Below are positions 63,053-64,000 of a stretch of 64,000 nucleotides of DNA, piece after piece. The DNA is from Pedobacter glucosidilyticus. GTDB lineage: Bacteria > Bacteroidota > Bacteroidia > Sphingobacteriales > Sphingobacteriaceae. A program made the translations under genes and the position numbers. Under the pieces are notes generated by a model. The model worked only from the letters and a program-made list of their open reading frames with translations, ran no database searches and had not been told where the DNA came from. Positions within the stretch are counted from its first letter, which is position 1. Each line of letters opens with the position of its first letter. The stretch spans positions 1 through 64,000 of the forward strand of contig NZ_DLHN01000022.1 in the NCBI RefSeq assembly GCF_002483235.1, read 5' to 3'.

Positions 63053-63934
63053 TTACACGCTTGCGCTTGATGTACTTACGCTTCTGTCTACTTTTTTTAC
63101 TAGACCTTGTAAAACATTACCCGGACCAACTTCTATAAACTCAGTACCGCCGTCTTCCAGCATTTTTTGTACCGTTTGCGTCCACTTTACAGAACCTGTA
63201 AGTTGTGCAATTAAATTAGCTTTAATAGCCTCTACCTCAGTATAAGGTTTTGCATCAATATTTTGATAAATTGGGCAAATAGGCTCGTTAAACTTTGTGG
63301 CTACAATAGCCGCCTCTAACTCTACTCTTGCTGCTTCCATTAATGGCGAGTGGAACGCACCACCAACATTTAATTTTAAAGCCCTCTTAGCGCCTGCTGC
63401 GGTTAATAATTCACAAGCTTTATCAATACCAGCAATACTACCAGAAATAACCAATTGCCCTGGGCAGTTATAATTGGCTGGCACCACAATATCGCTTACA
63501 CGCTGGCAAATATCTTCAACCGTAAAATCATCTAAACCCAAAATTGCCGCCATGGTAGATGGTTGTAACTCGCAAGCTTTTTGCATAGCATTGGCTCTGG
63601 CTGCAACTAATTTCAAACCGTCTTCAAAAGATAGCGCTCCGGCTGATACTAAAGCAGAAAACTCACCCAAAGAATGCCCAGCAACCATATCAGGTTTAAA
63701 ATCATCACCTAAAACCTTTGCCAATATAACCGAATGTAAAAAAATAGCAGGTTGTGTAACATTGGTTTGTTTTAAATCTTCATCGGTACCGTTAAACATC
63801 ACATCTGTGATTCTGAAACCTAAAATTTCATTTGCTTTTTCAAACAAGTCTTTCGCTTGCGCTGATGTTTCATAAAGGTCTTTACCCATCCCTACAAACT
63901 GCGCACCCTGACCAGGAAAAATATATGCTCTCAT
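63053..63934 (-). CDS. fabD: malonyl-CoA:ACP transacylase
   Basis: A 293-aa enzyme that loads malonate onto acyl carrier protein for fatty-acid synthesis in the cytoplasm. Active-site Ser88 is in AGHSLGEFSAL, the oxyanion Gln in FPGQGAQFVGMG (Gln9), and the catalytic His in GGAFHSPLM (about 199). Length is normal. Monocistronic here, with a terminator between it and the kinase gene. Confidence 0.97.
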   Translation of the reverse strand: MRAYIFPGQGAQFVGMGKDLYETSAQAKDLFEKANEILGFRITDVMFNGTDEDLKQTNVTQPAIFLHSVILAKVLGDDFKPDMVAGHSLGEFSALVSAGALSFEDGLKLVAARANAMQKACELQPSTMAAILGLDDFTVEDICQRVSDIVVPANYNCPGQLVISGSIAGIDKACELLTAAGAKRALKLNVGGAFHSPLMEAARVELEAAIVATKFNEPICPIYQNIDAKPYTEVEAIKANLIAQLTGSVKWTQTVQKMLEDGGTEFIEVGPGNVLQGLVKKVDRSVSTSSASV

Positions 63935-64000
63935 TGTTTTATTTGGTTTAAAATATAATTAGCATGTTGTAAAAAGGCTTCGACTCTGCTCAGCCTAACA
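63935..64000. other. window edge upstream of fabD
   Basis: Contains no gene. GGCTTCGACTCTGCTCAGCC near 63977-63996 is an imperfect inverted repeat of a sort common between genes in this group. Confidence 0.3.

Overview
The window reads as a chromosome segment of a Bacteroidota bacterium, most likely a Sphingobacteriaceae (Pedobacter-like) species. The evidence is low G+C, SusC-style 'DEVVVVGYGTQ' motifs, type IX secretion (T9SS) sorting domains of both type A and type B, a PorP/SprF protein, MBG/YDG-type repeats, promoters of the form TTTG-N18-TAnnTTTG, and few visible Shine-Dalgarno sequences. The species call is inference.

Layout. 0.3-2.5 kb: a small membrane protein and a divergent LytS/LytTR two-component pair with a candidate LytTR box. 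2.5-10.3 kb: housekeeping and stress genes (MDR oxidoreductase with a tiny lipoprotein, Fe/Mn superoxide dismutase, a vWA/DUF4197/CsaA/TadA operon, an ECF sigma factor with an anti-sigma/TonB-like partner, Aat). 10.4-14.1 kb: an accessory stretch of REP-like palindromes, fragments of a REP-associated tyrosine transposase (RAYT), two copies of an internally deleted RAYT element, and a toxin-like gene broken by one copy. 14.1-26.6 kb: pentapeptide-repeat protein, M16 peptidase, a TPP riboswitch in front of a TonB-dependent receptor, FAD oxidoreductase, LpxH, a candidate structured RNA, RF1, tRNA-Asp with a possible integration scar, and a PhoD-like phosphatase.

26.7-37.7 kb holds a Kdp potassium-uptake locus: an NtrC-type response regulator, two unassigned tiny membrane ORFs, kdpF, kdpA, kdpB, kdpC, a porin, a KdpD sensor half without kinase, and a separate histidine kinase. 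A four-helix-bundle (S23/IVS-type) gene on the opposite strand, with a CTATTCCC-type repeat array, separates kdpA from kdpB. 38-52.5 kb encodes two very large secreted proteins built from IPT/TIG domains, each followed by exactly seven FG-GAP/VCBS repeats, so each unit should fold as a seven-bladed propeller. The larger one (3330 aa) ends in a type B T9SS domain and is followed by its likely PorP/SprF partner; the smaller ends in a type A domain.

52.8-64 kb: an AraC regulator, a three-gene Xre/ImmA/PIN-like module with overlapping reading frames, an outer-membrane protein translationally coupled to a 1233-aa NtrY-like sensor kinase, and fabD. The observations most worth following are the RAYT-derived non-autonomous elements, the seven-blade modular T9SS cargo, the rearranged Kdp locus with its inserted cassette, and the Xre-ImmA-PIN module.
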